From assembly GCF_019083805.1 (NCBI RefSeq), contig NZ_JAHRDV010000007.1, positions 62,001 through 126,000 of the forward strand: 64,000 bases of DNA, in the 5' to 3' direction. Every line of letters starts with the position of its first letter. The stretch's first letter is position 1. Below are positions 29,869-41,782 of the stretch, one piece after another. The stretch comes from Acetobacter estunensis. GTDB taxonomy: Bacteria > Pseudomonadota > Alphaproteobacteria > Acetobacterales > Acetobacteraceae. The translations under genes were made by a program, and so were the position numbers. A model generated the notes under the pieces. It did not search any database and was not told the DNA's origin. It saw only the letters and a program-made list of their open reading frames with translations.

Positions 29869-30858
29869 TTACCGGAAAAGGGAAAGGATATTGGAAGACG
29901 AAGATTTTGCTACGCTGAGTGAGGAAATCGCAAGCTGCTGCTTTGTCTGCAGCGACGTGAGTTTCGCGCTTTCGGCAGCCATATCTGCGTCTGTGAGGGC
30001 TCCAACGCTGGCTGTCAGCGAGTCCGACAGATTCGACGAATAGGTCGTCATTGCCGTAATCGTCTGTGTGTTCGAACCAAGTGTCGAAGACACTTTGTTC
30101 ATTGCCGTGATGGCGTTCTGAACCATCGACACCATATCGGAAATGGTGTTGTCATTGAGAGTTCCGGAACTCGTGACAAAGACGTTGGTCGCATTCAACT
30201 GACCAGCCGTTGAGCCGGAAGACAGCCCCAGTGCATCCGTCAAGGTGGCGGTGCCGGTGCTGGCCGCCATTGAACCGACAGAGACGATAGAGCTGAGGGC
30301 TCCTGATGAACCTGTGACAGCGTTCTGAATCGTCGTGGTCGAGCCCTGAAGACCAGTCAGGTAAGTCAAGGATGCTGATGTTACTGCGCCCGCTGTGGCG
30401 CCTGCAGTGCCCTGGTTGGCCGTATTGGCGTCATCGGCACTGGTGAGCAGGTTGACACCATTCACCGTTGCATTGCGTGCTTCGGTGTTGATGGTATCGA
30501 GATAACCGTTGATTTCATCACCGATTTTGGCCAGGGACGACGGGTCACCCGTGTTGGAGCCGAGGCTCGTCACAGCGCTCTGCAGGGACTGCAGCGTGCT
30601 CAGGATGCCGGAGACAGCGGTTGATGTCGTGGAGACGACTTCACCTGCATAAGAAAGGCCGTCGCTAACTGCTGACAGACCCTGAATGTTGCCATTCATG
30701 GACTGGGCAATCGTGTAAGAAGCCGGATTGTCGGCGGCCGTCGAGACCTTCAGGCCCGTCGAAACAGCGTTCTGCGTGTCGTTGAGTTCGTTGGTCGTCT
30801 GGTTCAGTGACTCAAGAGCCACCATTGCGCCAACGTTGGTGTTGATCGAAAGAGACAT
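29869..30858 (-). CDS. Flagellin
   Basis: A 329-residue flagellin. The conserved D0/D1 N-terminus is MSLSINTNVGAMVALESLNQTTNEL with STGLKVSTAADNPASYTIAQ. The central region is short and Ser/Thr/Gly rich, offering many potential O-glycosylation sites. The C-terminal D0/D1 helix is SAKLTSLQTKQQLAISSLSVAKSSSSNILSLFR. The ATG at 30858 has a GGAG site; upstream codons in frame are part of the leader. It is flanked by flbT and the glycosyltransferase, so its expression is probably under post-transcriptional control. Confidence 0.95.
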   Translation of the reverse strand: MSLSINTNVGAMVALESLNQTTNELNDTQNAVSTGLKVSTAADNPASYTIAQSMNGNIQGLSAVSDGLSYAGEVVSTTSTAVSGILSTLQSLQSAVTSLGSNTGDPSSLAKIGDEINGYLDTINTEARNATVNGVNLLTSADDANTANQGTAGATAGAVTSASLTYLTGLQGSTTTIQNAVTGSSGALSSIVSVGSMAASTGTATLTDALGLSSGSTAGQLNATNVFVTSSGTLNDNTISDMVSMVQNAITAMNKVSSTLGSNTQTITAMTTYSSNLSDSLTASVGALTDADMAAESAKLTSLQTKQQLAISSLSVAKSSSSNILSLFR

Positions 30859-30876
30859 TGGATTTTCTCCATAAAA

Positions 30877-30901
30877 GGTCACTGCATTTTTCGCAGTGAC
30901 C
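30877..30901 (-). promoter_or_regulatory. Hairpin in the flagellin 5' leader
   Basis: Perfect 9-bp arms GGTCACTGC (30893-30901 on the minus strand) and GCAGTGACC (30877-30885) with a 7-nt A-rich loop lie between flbT and flagellin, ending about 5 nt before the GGAG ribosome site. In Caulobacter FlbT acts on the flagellin mRNA leader, so this is a candidate target. A short T-run follows, so a flbT attenuator is the alternative. Confidence 0.6.
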
Positions 30902-30931
30902 CCATGAAAGGCTGAAAATCCTAATTCGAAG

Positions 30932-31363
30932 TTAAGCCTTCTGAGATTCGTCCTTAAAAATGGACGATCCAGTGTGTTGCAGTACGGCGTCTTCATGCCG
31001 GACAATACGCCGGGCGAATTTGAGAGCCTTGTAATAATTGCCTTCCGACGAGGCTTTTAAGGCATCACCCAAAAGCAGTCGCGCGGAAGGTGACGTTGTC
31101 TCCTGCATGAACGTCGCGATATGCAGACTCGCTTCCGCCAGTGCAGTGACACGCTCTTCCGGCGTGCCAACATAAGCCGTCTGGAGTGCGTAATAGATCA
31201 GTCGCGCCGGAGTCGTGGCTTCATCGGGCGGCATGATCTGGCGACCGAAGAGGAAGTTCGCCCGGTTGGTCAGCCGGATCTGTGCGGGTGTGAGGAAATG
31301 AATCCCCGCGCCATTGATAATCATCCGGTCGTCGGCTTCGAGTCGGATTCCCAGTCCCGCCAT
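30932..31363 (-). CDS. flbT: Flagellin synthesis repressor FlbT
   Basis: A 143-residue FlbT (LGIRLEADDRMIINGAGIHFLTPAQIRLTNRANFLFGRQIMPPDEATTPARLIYYALQTAYVG). In Caulobacter it represses flagellin production after transcription until hook assembly is complete. The ATG at 31363 has GGAG nine bases upstream. It is the first gene of the flagellin locus, and its product would act on the adjacent flagellin leader. Confidence 0.88.
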   Translation of the reverse strand: MAGLGIRLEADDRMIINGAGIHFLTPAQIRLTNRANFLFGRQIMPPDEATTPARLIYYALQTAYVGTPEERVTALAEASLHIATFMQETTSPSARLLLGDALKASSEGNYYKALKFARRIVRHEDAVLQHTGSSIFKDESQKA

Positions 31364-31467
31364 TTTCGGTCTCCTGTCGGCGTGTTTCGCTACGACGGGA
31401 CTATCGGCAGGGAAGATTTACAGAGCGTTACCGACTCGGGCAGGGCGACAACCTTGCAACGCTTCGT

Positions 31468-32664
31468 TCAGGCGCGGCGCACCACGTAGTGCTCGCGCAG
31501 GGCCTCGGTGATCTGCTCGGCGTGCTGCGGATCGCGTGCCTCGATCATCACTTCCAGTTCGGCTGCTTGCACGGAAGGGGCCGCGAACAGACGTTGATGC
31601 GAGACCTCGATGATATTGCCGCCCGCCTCACCGATGATGCGTGAGATGTCAGCCAGAACGCCCGGACGGTCCGGGATTTCCATGACAAGCCGCAGCAGTC
31701 GTCCGTCACGCAGCATGGCGCGCAGCAGCGTGTTGGCGAGGATGCGCGTATCGATGTTGCCTCCCGAAACCGGCAGTCCGACGCGCTTGCCCTTGAACTG
31801 GGAGGAATGGCTCATAACGGCGGCGAGTCCCGCAGCCCCCGCGCCCTCCGCCACCTGTTTTGCGCCTTCAGACATCAGTGTGATGGCGTTTTCGACTTCA
31901 CGTTCTGAGACCACCAGCACCTGCGACACAAGCTGTTTGATCACTTCATACGGGCGGCGGCCGATCTGCATGACGGCGATGCCTTCCGCGATGGTCGCTC
32001 CACCCGGAGGCATGATTTCGGGGCCGGGGAACTCGGCCAACGAGGAAAAGCTTTCCACCTGCACGCCGATCAGTTCCACCTCGGGGCGCATGGCGCGGGC
32101 GGCGACGGCACAGCCCGACAGCAGACCCCCACCACCGATGGGGACGACTAGAGCGTCCAGCGGACCAGCGTCTTCCAGCATTTCCAGCGCGCAGGTGCCT
32201 TGGCCCGCCATGACGGCGTCGTCGTCATAAGGTGGAATGAAAACACGCCCCTCGCGCTGTTGCAGATCGCGGGCGAAGAGGGAGGCTTCGGTGAAATTGT
32301 TGCCTTCCAGCACGACGCGCGCGCCCCAGCTTGCGGTGCGCGTCACTTTGCTGGCGGGGGTGAAGCGTGGCATCACGATCACGGCGTCGATGCCAAGCAG
32401 GCTGGCGTGACGCGCAACACCCTGCGCGTGATTGCCCGCCGAGACGGCAATCACGCCGCGCTCACGTTCTTCCGGCGTCAGCAGCGCGAGACGGTTGGCC
32501 GCTCCACGCTCCTTGAAAGATCCCACGGCCTGGAGATTTTCCAGCTTGAGCGTGATGTCCGCGCCGGTCGCCAGAGAAAGCGAGTGGGAGGAGATGGTGG
32601 GCGTGCGGAGCACGCGCCCCCGTATCCGCAGGGCTGCGGCCGTGATGTCCTCGAACGTGATCAC
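31468..32664 (-). CDS. ilvA: Threonine ammonia-lyase (with ACT domain)
   Basis: A 398-residue PLP enzyme converting threonine to 2-oxobutyrate. The PLP lysine is in NLQAVGSFKERGAANRL. Other marks are VSAGNHAQGVA and the phosphate loop VPIGGGGLLSG, while GLPVSGGNID is near the end of the core. A C-terminal ACT-like domain (about 325-398, LRLVMEIPDRPGVLADISRIIGEAGGNI) suggests the TdcB/short biosynthetic type with one ACT. The start is taken as GTG 32664, 10 nt after the greA stop; a GTG at 32715 within greA is possible but less likely. Confidence 0.92.
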   Translation of the reverse strand: MITFEDITAAALRIRGRVLRTPTISSHSLSLATGADITLKLENLQAVGSFKERGAANRLALLTPEERERGVIAVSAGNHAQGVARHASLLGIDAVIVMPRFTPASKVTRTASWGARVVLEGNNFTEASLFARDLQQREGRVFIPPYDDDAVMAGQGTCALEMLEDAGPLDALVVPIGGGGLLSGCAVAARAMRPEVELIGVQVESFSSLAEFPGPEIMPPGGATIAEGIAVMQIGRRPYEVIKQLVSQVLVVSEREVENAITLMSEGAKQVAEGAGAAGLAAVMSHSSQFKGKRVGLPVSGGNIDTRILANTLLRAMLRDGRLLRLVMEIPDRPGVLADISRIIGEAGGNIIEVSHQRLFAAPSVQAAELEVMIEARDPQHAEQITEALREHYVVRRA

Positions 32665-32674
32665 GTATCGGCTT

Positions 32675-33148
32675 TCAGGAATAGATGACGGAGACGATCT
32701 CGTAGGTGCGGTCACCGCCCGGCGCGGGCACGGAGACGGAATCGCCCAGCGATTTGCCGATCAGCGCCTTGGCGAGTGGGGAGGAAATGGAGAGCAGACC
32801 CTGCTTGATGTCGGCCTCGTGCATGCCGACGATCTGATAGGAGGACTCTTTCTCCGTTTCTTCGTCGATCAGTTTGACGCGCGCGCCGAATTTCACCTGA
32901 TCGCCCGACAGCGTGGAGGGGTCGATCACCTCGGCGGTGGAGATGATTTCTTCCAGTTCCTGCAGGCGTCCCTCGATGAAGGACTGACGTTCGCGCGCGG
33001 CGTGATATTCCGCGTTTTCCGAAAGATCCCCGTGTTCGCGGGCTTCGGCAATGGCGCGGATGACGGCGGGGCGTTCGTCGCTTTTGAGGCGGCGGAGCTC
33101 CTCCTCAAGGCGTTGCAGGCCAGCGGCGGTCATCGGAGTCTTCTGCAA
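32675..33148 (-). CDS. greA: Transcription elongation factor GreA
   Basis: A 157-residue GreA that rescues backtracked RNA polymerase. The N-terminal coiled coil shows [38 protein letters not shown] with the DLSENAEY acidic tip. The C-terminal FKBP-like domain begins near [15 protein letters not shown]. The start is a TTG at 33148, giving [10 protein letters not shown], which matches the family N-terminus and follows GAGGA at proper spacing. It is followed by ilvA. Confidence 0.95.
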   Translation of the reverse strand: MQKTPMTAAGLQRLEEELRRLKSDERPAVIRAIAEAREHGDLSENAEYHAARERQSFIEGRLQELEEIISTAEVIDPSTLSGDQVKFGARVKLIDEETEKESSYQIVGMHEADIKQGLLSISSPLAKALIGKSLGDSVSVPAPGGDRTYEIVSVIYS

Positions 33149-33268
33149 GGTGGCAATCCTCGGTACCGGAAACACGGAAAAGAGGCCGAAGAGCGTATGC
33201 TCTCCGGCCATGGGACGTCATGGCCTCACCGAGACCGGCACCTGCCGGAGAGCAGGCGCCGTCTGACG

Positions 33269-36523
<3,255 letters not shown>

Positions 36524-36525
36524 GA

Positions 36526-37731
36526 TCAGTCCTCTGTCTCGGCCGGGTCGGAACCCAGGGCGCGGATGCGGTGAAGATAGTTTTCGAAAAGCGGAACGGT
36601 GAAGGCGGTCACGCCGTGTGACGGGCTGTAGACCATGCCCTTGCGCACGAGCGCGTTGCGGATGGGCGCGACCGTCTGTGTGCGGGCGTCCATCTGAGCC
36701 GCGATTTCGCGGGAGCGGTGCGCACCGGGGCCGAGATCGGCCATGGCAAGGCAGTATTCCCGCTCGCGTGGGGTGAGGCGTTCATAGCGCATGCGAAAGA
36801 AGCCACCGTCGAGCGAAGTGAGCGACACTTCGGTCGCCACGCTGATGTCTCCCACGAGAATGCGGTCGCCATGCGCCACATTCCATGCGTGATAGGCCCA
36901 TTCCTGAAGGAAATAGGGGTAGCCCTGCGTGATGCGGATCACTTCGTCCACGGCATCCGACGTGAAATCCACGCCTTCGCGCTCGGCGGGGGTGTGCAGC
37001 GCGTCGCGGCACTCTTCGGCTGTCAGTGGACCGATGGCCGGGAACTCGAACAGCCGCTCGGCATAGGACTTCGTCTGCCCCACCAGTGTAATGACATGCG
37101 GCAGACCGGCTCCGGCCAGCACCACGGGCAGGCCTTCGCGCATGACGCGGTGCATGGCCATGATGAGCGCGCCAAGATCCTTTTCCGGCAGGTTCTGGAT
37201 CTCGTCGATAAAGAGCGCGACACCGGTATGCCGTGACTGCGCGGCATGGCCGAGAGCCGCGATCATGTCGGGCAGATCAATCTCGAGATCACCCGTGTCG
37301 GCCGTTCCGCGTTCGGGCTCCACATCCAGTTCGATGACGAAGCCCAGCGGATGATGGATGCGCAGGCCGCTGGCGAAGCTCTTGAGCACCCGCAGGCCAC
37401 GCTTGACCTGCACGGTCACGGCACCGAGTCGATCCAGTTCCAGCATCATCCGGCGCAGATGTGGCACAAGCTGCGTACCGAGCGGCTTGTCTTCCTGCGC
37501 TTCAATGAAACAGGTCAGGAAGCCTGCGCTGCGCGCAAGCCGCTCGACGCGGCCGAGGATGACGGTTTTCCCCACGCCCCGCAGTCCGGTCGCGATAAAG
37601 CTGCGCGCGCTCTTGCCGCTGAGCGCGCGCTGCAAGGCGATTCCGGCCTGCGTGAACAGCTCCTGCCGTCCCGCCAGCTCCGGAGGCGAGGCCCCGGCGC
37701 CGGGTACATAGGGATTGCGAACGGGGTCCAT
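36526..37731 (-). CDS. AAA/ORC1-like ATPase with C-terminal winged helix, between carA and carB
   Basis: A 401-residue STAND/AAA ATPase. Walker A is GLRGVGKT (49-56), Walker B is VALFIDE (171-177), and a sensor-1-like region is [10 protein letters not shown]. The lid region has [16 protein letters not shown], and the C-terminal part (about 320-395) looks like a winged helix ([49 protein letters not shown]). Such proteins bind nucleotides and often DNA. It reads with carA (10 bp upstream) and carB (2 bp downstream), an unusual place. No ribosome site is strong. Its role in pyrimidine or arginine metabolism is unknown. Confidence 0.85.
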   Translation of the reverse strand: MDPVRNPYVPGAGASPPELAGRQELFTQAGIALQRALSGKSARSFIATGLRGVGKTVILGRVERLARSAGFLTCFIEAQEDKPLGTQLVPHLRRMMLELDRLGAVTVQVKRGLRVLKSFASGLRIHHPLGFVIELDVEPERGTADTGDLEIDLPDMIAALGHAAQSRHTGVALFIDEIQNLPEKDLGALIMAMHRVMREGLPVVLAGAGLPHVITLVGQTKSYAERLFEFPAIGPLTAEECRDALHTPAEREGVDFTSDAVDEVIRITQGYPYFLQEWAYHAWNVAHGDRILVGDISVATEVSLTSLDGGFFRMRYERLTPREREYCLAMADLGPGAHRSREIAAQMDARTQTVAPIRNALVRKGMVYSPSHGVTAFTVPLFENYLHRIRALGSDPAETED

Positions 37732-37741
37732 GAGGGAGGAC

Positions 37742-39160
37742 TCAGGCCGCCTTCGCGTGCTGGTCGATCAGGGCGACGAACCGCTCGAACAGGTAGAAGC
37801 TGTCGGACGGACCGGGGCTGGCTTCGGGGTGATACTGCACGGAAAACGCCGGCAGCGTGTCGGAAGCGATGCCTTCGTTCGAGCCGTCGAACAGGCTTAC
37901 ATGCGTGACGCGCACATCGTTGGGCAGGGAGTGGGCGTCTACCGCGAAACCGTGGTTCTGGCTGGTGATTTCCACGCGCCCGCTGGCGATGTCCTTCACC
38001 GGCTGGTTCGCGCCACGATGGCCGCGCTCCAGCTTGTAGGTTTTTGCGCCCAGCGTGAGAGCCAGAAGCTGGTGGCCAAGGCAGATACCGAACACAGGCA
38101 CGCCAGCGTCCAGCACACCACGGATGGCGGGCACGGCGTAGCTGGCCGTGGCTGCCGGATCACCGGGACCGTTGGAGAGGAACACGCCTTCCGGCTTGAG
38201 GGCGAGGATTTCGTCGGCTGAAGTCGTGGCGGGCACGACGGTTACGTCACAGCCTGCTGTGGCGAGGCAGCGCAGGATGTTGCGCTTGGCACCATAGTCC
38301 ACGGCCACCACGCGACGGCGCTTGGCGGGCAGGGGTTTCGTGGTGGACGGCCATTCCCACACGCCTTCCGCCCATGTGTAGGGCTTGGCGCAGGTGACGG
38401 TCTTGGCGAGGTCCATGCCTTCCAGACCGGGCCATACCGCAACGGTTTTGCGGGTTGCGGGAAGGTCGATCTTGCCATTGATGACCGGAACGATCATTGC
38501 GGTCTGTGCGCCGTGATCGCGAATGCGCAGCGTCAGCGCGCGGGTGTCCACGCCGCAGATTCCCGGAACGCCACGTTCCTTGAGCCATGCGTCGAGACTC
38601 TCGGTCGCACGCCAGTTAGCGGGTGCTGTGAGATCCTGCTTGACTACGAGGCCTCGTGCGGCGGGTTTGGTCGCCTCATCATCCTGCGCATTCGTGCCCA
38701 CATTGCCGATATGGGGGAACGTGAAGGTGATGATCTGGCCCGCGAATGACGGGTCCGTCAGTGTTTCCTGATATCCGGTCATGCCGGTGGAGAAACAGAT
38801 TTCACCCAGACTTTCGCCATTCGCGGGGGCGCCGAAGCCAATGCCCCACAGGACGGTGCCATCGGCCAGAACGAGAGCCGCCGTGGCGTTCTCCGGGACT
38901 TCGGTGGAGGCTGTACCACTCTGTTCGGACATGGTCGGTTTCCGCGTCTGGGGGTCGGAGGTTGGGGAGGAAGAGGCTTCCGAATGCAGATCATCGAGCG
39001 ACAATCCGGCGGCCCGCGCCACAACGGGCCAGTGCTTGGGCGGGATCGCCCGCGCCTGACGCCATTTGCGCACGGCCTCGGTACCGACGCCGGTAAGGGT
39101 GGCGATCTTTTCGGGACCGCCGACACGTTCGATGATATCGTCCACGCTCAACAGAGGCAT
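37742..39160 (-). CDS. carA: HTH domain fused to carbamoyl-phosphate synthase small subunit
   Basis: A 472-residue protein. Residues 77-472 are a normal CarA with a class I glutamine amidotransferase domain: nucleophile Cys in VFGICLGHQLLAL, HGFAVD, and His/Glu in YHPEASPGP. Residues 1-60 form a small Cro/YdaS-type helix-turn-helix (DDIIERVGGPEKIATLTGVGTEAVRKWRQARAIPPKHW), joined in frame through a Ser/Pro/Thr linker. The ATG at 39160 has a very strong AGAGGAGGAA site, so the fusion start is real. An internal ATG at 38932 (MSEQSG) with a weaker GGAA site could yield CarA alone. Both forms may exist. Confidence 0.88.
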   Translation of the reverse strand: MPLLSVDDIIERVGGPEKIATLTGVGTEAVRKWRQARAIPPKHWPVVARAAGLSLDDLHSEASSSPTSDPQTRKPTMSEQSGTASTEVPENATAALVLADGTVLWGIGFGAPANGESLGEICFSTGMTGYQETLTDPSFAGQIITFTFPHIGNVGTNAQDDEATKPAARGLVVKQDLTAPANWRATESLDAWLKERGVPGICGVDTRALTLRIRDHGAQTAMIVPVINGKIDLPATRKTVAVWPGLEGMDLAKTVTCAKPYTWAEGVWEWPSTTKPLPAKRRRVVAVDYGAKRNILRCLATAGCDVTVVPATTSADEILALKPEGVFLSNGPGDPAATASYAVPAIRGVLDAGVPVFGICLGHQLLALTLGAKTYKLERGHRGANQPVKDIASGRVEITSQNHGFAVDAHSLPNDVRVTHVSLFDGSNEGIASDTLPAFSVQYHPEASPGPSDSFYLFERFVALIDQHAKAA

Positions 39161-39204
39161 TGCGCTTCCTCCTCTGGTGCGGTTTCTATCAGGCCGCATA
39201 GCGC

Positions 39205-39262
39205 GTGGGAAGAAAATTCCCACACGAAATTGCGGTCAGGGGTTGGGAAATTTCTTCCCGAC
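39205..39262. promoter_or_regulatory. Paired GGGAA-N5-TTCCC dyads in the carA/yqeY divergent region
   Basis: Dyad 1 (39205-39223) is GTGGGAA-GAAAA-TTCCCAC, a perfect 7-bp inverted repeat. Dyad 2 (39245-39259) is GGGAA-ATTTC-TTCCC. Both share the same half-sites and spacer length, with spacers that are near reverse complements, and centres 38 bp apart. They lie in the 129 bp between the HTH-carA start and yqeY start. A dimeric repressor site is likely; the HTH-CarA protein is one candidate binder. The regulator is not established. Confidence 0.6.
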
Positions 39263-39289
39263 CCGCCGCCCGAATACTGGAGATGTCCC

Positions 39290-39763
39290 ATGACCGAGTC
39301 CACCAGCCTGCGCGCCCGCGTGATGGATGAGACGAAGACCGCGATGAAAGCGGGTCAGAAGGAGCGCGTGGCCGTTCTCCGCATGATCGGCGCTAAGATC
39401 AAGGACGCGGACATTGCCGGACGCGCGCAGGGCAAGGAAGGCTTGTCGGAAGACGAAATCGTGTCCGCGCTGCGTGGCATGGTGAAGTCCCGTCAGGACT
39501 CGGTGCGCCTCTACCGTGAAGGCGGCCGTGACGAACTGGCGGCCAAGGAAGAGAGTGAGATCGCTGTCATTCGCGAGTTCCTGCCCCCCGAAATGGATGA
39601 GGCGGCACTGGAAGCTGCCGTGAAGGCGGCTATTGCCGAAGCCGGTGCGGCCAGCATGAAGGATATGGGCAAGGTCATGGGGGCGCTGAAAGCGAAGTTC
39701 GGTGCCAATCTCGATCTTGGTCGCGCCAATGGGTTGGTGAAGGCCGCGCTTTCCGCTGGCTGA
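39290..39763 (+). CDS. GatB/YqeY domain protein
   Basis: A 157-residue helical protein of the YqeY family (RARVMDETKTAMKAGQKERVAVLRMIGAKIKDADI, DSVRLYREGGRDELAAKEESEIAVIREFLP, MGKVMGALKAKFG). It is related to the C-terminal tRNA-binding part of the GatB amidotransferase subunit; the cellular role is not settled. The ATG follows GGAG at 8-nt spacing. It is commonly found before dnaG and rpoD, as here, and starts 15 bp upstream of dnaG. Confidence 0.9.
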   Translation: MTESTSLRARVMDETKTAMKAGQKERVAVLRMIGAKIKDADIAGRAQGKEGLSEDEIVSALRGMVKSRQDSVRLYREGGRDELAAKEESEIAVIREFLPPEMDEAALEAAVKAAIAEAGAASMKDMGKVMGALKAKFGANLDLGRANGLVKAALSAG

Positions 39764-39778
39764 GGGTGGCACTGATAT

Positions 39779-41635
39779 ATGGCGCTTGATTCCGCCTTTC
39801 TTGACGAGCTTCGCGCCCGGACGCCGATCGTTCCTCTGATCGGTCGGCGCGTGAAGCTCGCGCGCTCAGGGCGGAACTGGAAGGGGTGCTGCCCCTTCCA
39901 TGGCGAGAAGACACCATCTTTTTATGTATATGACGATCATTTCCATTGCTTCGGCTGCGGGGCGCATGGCGATGCCATCTCCTTCGTCATGCAAAGCGAA
40001 GGAAAAGGTTTTCCCGAGGCGGTGGAAGAATTGGCCTCGGCGGCCGGGTTGGAGGTGCCCAAGCCCGATCCGCGTGCGCGTGAGCAGGCAGCGCGGGCCC
40101 GGTCTCTGGGAGATGTGCTGGAGGCGGCCCAGCGTGTGTTTGCTCGCGATCTGTACGAGGCGGGTGGCCGCGCAGGGCTGGATTACCTGCGGCGTCGTGG
40201 ACTGACGGACGCAACAATCGCGTCGTTCGGACTTGGCTGGGCGAGCGAGCGGCGGGGCTATCTGACGGAGACGCTGAAAGAGCAGGCGATTACGCCCGAG
40301 ATGATGGCGGAAGCCGGTCTCATGCGAGTCGATGAGAACGGACGCGCCAAGGGTGAACTGTTCTGGGGGCGCGTGACGTTTCCCATCCATGACCGACGGG
40401 GCGAACTGGTGTCCTTCGGTGGCCGGACGTTGGGGGATGGTCAGCCTAAATACCTCAACGGTCCCGAGACGGCGTTGTTTTCCAAGCGGAGGCTGCTGTT
40501 CGGTTTCGACCGCGCGCGCGCGGCGTTGCGGGCGGTGCGCCCGAAGAATGCGCCGCCCGTGGAACCGGTGGTGGTCGAAGGCTACATGGACGTGATCGCG
40601 CTGCATCAGGCAGGCTTTGTGGGGGCGGTGGCGCCGCTCGGCACGGCGCTGACGCCCGAGCAGATGGAAATGCTGTGGCAGGTCACGCCCGCGCCCATCC
40701 TGTGTCTCGATGGCGATGCGGCGGGACGCCGGGCGGCAGTGAGGGCGGCCGAGACGGCTTTGCCGCTGCTTTCGGCGGAACGCGGGTTGCGCCTGTGTCT
40801 TCTGCCCGAAGGAGAAGATCCGGACAGCCTGCTGCGGGGCAAGGGGCGCGATGCCATGGCGGATGTGCTGGTGGGCGCGAAGCCGCTGGCGGACATCCTG
40901 TTCGATCTGTTGTCGGAAGGAGTGCCCGCGTCGCCCACTCCTGAGCAACGGGCGACGTTGCGGCATCGGTTGGTGGAGGCTGCGGGAAAGATTCCCGACA
41001 AGGCGCTGGCGGGTGAATATCGCTCCACGCTTCTGGATCGGTTTTTCAAGACGTATCGTTCAGGTGGGCGTCCGGCTGGCGGTCGTCGCCGGGAGAATGG
41101 AAAGACGTTTGTTCCTGCGGTTGATGTCGATCTGGGAACGCGCGCGGAGTGTCCTTTCGATGGACGACGCGCCGGATTGCAGAAGCTGGCGGATATTGTG
41201 ATGCGATTTCCAGCGATTGCATCGAGAGTTGGGGACGCGTGGTGCCGACTTGATCTGCCGCCGGATCTGTCGGAGTTGCGCGAAGCCATCCTTTCCTTTG
41301 CGGAGGAGGCGGATGATACGCCTGAGAGCGATCTTGCAGCGCGTCTGATGGCGCGTCTGACGGAGGAAGGATTGCGCGAGCGCGCCGAGGTCGTGCTTCG
41401 GGAGGCCTGCAACACGCGCCCTCGTGGAGATGAGGCCGTTTTCGGGGATGAAGCCCCCGAGGCGCAGTGGTGGCATTTCTATGCGGGCGTTAACCGCGAC
41501 GGGTTCGAAGCCGACATCGCACGAGATACGGAAATCTGGGTTGCGCAGGGGATGGACCCGCAGGCATGGGACAGATTGAAATCCCGGATCGAGGCATTGC
41601 ATGCCTTGCGCAGCATGGATGTCGGCTCCATCTGA
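39779..41635 (+). CDS. dnaG: DNA primase
   Basis: A 618-residue primase. The CHC2 zinc finger is CCPFHGEKTPSFYVYDDHFHCFGCGAHGD (about 39-67). The Toprim domain has VEGYMDVIALHQAGF and LDGDAAGRRAA, and a C-terminal DnaB-interaction region follows. It makes RNA primers for replication. It forms a macromolecular synthesis cluster with rpoD, 147 bp downstream. Confidence 0.96.
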   Translation: MALDSAFLDELRARTPIVPLIGRRVKLARSGRNWKGCCPFHGEKTPSFYVYDDHFHCFGCGAHGDAISFVMQSEGKGFPEAVEELASAAGLEVPKPDPRAREQAARARSLGDVLEAAQRVFARDLYEAGGRAGLDYLRRRGLTDATIASFGLGWASERRGYLTETLKEQAITPEMMAEAGLMRVDENGRAKGELFWGRVTFPIHDRRGELVSFGGRTLGDGQPKYLNGPETALFSKRRLLFGFDRARAALRAVRPKNAPPVEPVVVEGYMDVIALHQAGFVGAVAPLGTALTPEQMEMLWQVTPAPILCLDGDAAGRRAAVRAAETALPLLSAERGLRLCLLPEGEDPDSLLRGKGRDAMADVLVGAKPLADILFDLLSEGVPASPTPEQRATLRHRLVEAAGKIPDKALAGEYRSTLLDRFFKTYRSGGRPAGGRRRENGKTFVPAVDVDLGTRAECPFDGRRAGLQKLADIVMRFPAIASRVGDAWCRLDLPPDLSELREAILSFAEEADDTPESDLAARLMARLTEEGLRERAEVVLREACNTRPRGDEAVFGDEAPEAQWWHFYAGVNRDGFEADIARDTEIWVAQGMDPQAWDRLKSRIEALHALRSMDVGSI

Positions 41636-41782
41636 AGGAAGTATGGCGAGGAACTGCAGCAGCGTTCAGGTCTTGACTTCCGGGACAGGATCGACCACCT
41701 CGACGCTGCCTTATTCTTTTGCTGCAGATGAGCCGTTCTGCCTTCCGTTCCCTGGAAGGCGGACAGGGGGGATTTTACGGGA

